Source: Zhengitettix transpicula (taxonomy: Eukaryota; Arthropoda; Insecta; Orthoptera; Tetrigidae). Taken from it: DNA of 64,000 nt. Both the position numbers and the translations under genes were made by a program. The notes beneath the pieces are model-generated. The model was not told where the DNA came from and did no database searches. It saw nothing but the letters and a program-made list of their open reading frames with translations. Below, piece by piece: positions 63,875 to 64,000 of the stretch (position 1 is the first letter of the stretch; each line of letters starts with the position of its first letter). The stretch is from NCBI GenBank assembly GCA_037074705.1, contig JAYJMR010000112.1, positions 1-64,000 of the forward strand, given 5' to 3'.

Positions 63875-64000
63875 AAATATTACGATATATTAATTAATAT
63901 TAATGGATTAAGATTTTAGAAGTGCAGGTTTGTGTAATTTTTATAAAGAACGAGTGATTTATTATGAAATAAGACTTTGTTATTTGAAGATTCTTGGTTG
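63875..64000 (+). repeat. Incomplete last monomer (126 bp) cut by the window edge
   Basis: The final monomer starts at aaatatt at 63875 and stops at ttcttggttg. It carries tttgtgtaa and gagtgattt. The truncation is simply the end of the window; the array evidently continues. Confidence 0.95.

Larger units (their letters stand above)
1..64000 (+). repeat. Tandem satellite array, 157 bp monomer, about 407 copies
   Basis: The entire window is a head-to-tail array of one 157 bp AT-rich monomer, all in one orientation. Counting the start of each monomer at aaatatt, the first is at 1 and the last at 63875. That spacing equals 407 monomers minus a net 25 bp of small indels. Most monomers differ from the commonest form at only a few positions. 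Recurrent polymorphic sites are attacgatat versus attgggatat, attttgatat or attatgatat; atggatt versus atagatt; gcagg versus gctgg; and gagtc versus gaatc. No unique sequence, transposon insertion or inversion was seen, and neither array edge is included. Stop codons are frequent on both strands and 157 is 3x52+1, so no protein is encoded. A eukaryotic centromeric or heterochromatic satellite is the best reading. The family is not one I recognise and the species is unknown. Confidence 0.98.

Noticed and set aside
1..64000. Protein-coding genes
   Set aside because: The monomer has stop codons in several frames on both strands, and 157 bp shifts the frame by one each repeat, so any frame meets all of them within three monomers. 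Only short chance ORFs remain, such as the minus-strand ATG followed four codons later by TAA.
1..64000. CRISPR array
   Set aside because: There is perfect head-to-tail repetition of 157 bp with no variable spacers; all parts of the period are repeated equally.
1..64000. rDNA, telomere or organellar repeat
   Set aside because: No rRNA-like sequence, no short telomeric unit and no gene content; the 157 bp period and uniform orientation fit only satellite DNA.

Overview
The whole 64 kb window is one uninterrupted satellite DNA array. A monomer of 157 bp (about 27% GC, counted on the representative copy at 13023-13179) is repeated head to tail about 407 times, always in the same orientation. 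The first recognisable monomer start is at base 1 and the last at 63875, so both ends of the array lie outside the window. I found no gene, RNA gene, transposon, CRISPR array, inversion or unique spacer. The monomer is full of stop codons on both strands, and 157 is not a multiple of 3, so no long reading frame can exist. The sequence fits a eukaryotic nuclear centromeric, pericentromeric or other heterochromatic satellite. Its near-nucleosomal length resembles that of plant and animal centromere satellites such as rice CentO (155 bp) or maize CentC (156 bp), but I do not recognise the sequence and cannot assign a species.

The interest lies in the fine structure. Monomers differ by only a few percent, but diagnostic variants are shared by monomers at fixed multiples of 157 bp, which reveals nested duplications. 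I label five variant types by the order in which they recur: V1 (tttgacta plus tttttaaaaag), V2 (attttgatat, gctgg), V3 (attatgatat, gcagg, gaatcat), V4 (attatgatat, attagtatt, gctgg) and V5 (attgggatat, ttttaaaagtgc, tttgacta). The full run V1-V2-V3-V4-V5 is a 785 bp cassette seen at 9882, 11452 and 50843. Shortened or altered versions occur at 14122, 16162, 18515, 19612, 53671, 56967 and 62149.

Region by region: 1-3.5 kb is rich in one-base indels. From 3.5 to 9.9 kb there are mostly consensus monomers (gcagg and gctgg types) with a dimer duplication at 8.2-8.8 kb. At 9.9-13.0 kb lies a clean 10-monomer tandem duplication. From 13 to 20.5 kb there are mixed cassettes, with a dimer and a trimer duplication and a second indel-rich patch. 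At 20.5-25.3 kb lies a 16-monomer-period duplication carrying a chimeric monomer. At 27-36 kb a distinct cassette recurs at 18, 24 and 14 monomer spacing. At 38.9-43.3 kb lies a 15-monomer-period duplication. At 43.8-44.7 and 51.9-52.6 kb lie two related short cassettes. At 47.2-51.6 kb lies a 9-monomer cassette in two copies plus a partial third. At 53.4-58.9 kb lies a 21-monomer-period duplication. At 59.95-61.5 kb lies a 5-monomer tandem duplication. There is thus no single genome-wide higher-order unit but several local ones of different sizes, as expected from repeated unequal exchange or local amplification.

Each monomer carries fixed small motifs: a perfect 14 bp AT palindrome, a tandem pair of the octamer cgtcgaaa, a TATA-like element and six CpG sites (about 2.5 times expectation). 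These are the only candidates for function, and any function is inference.
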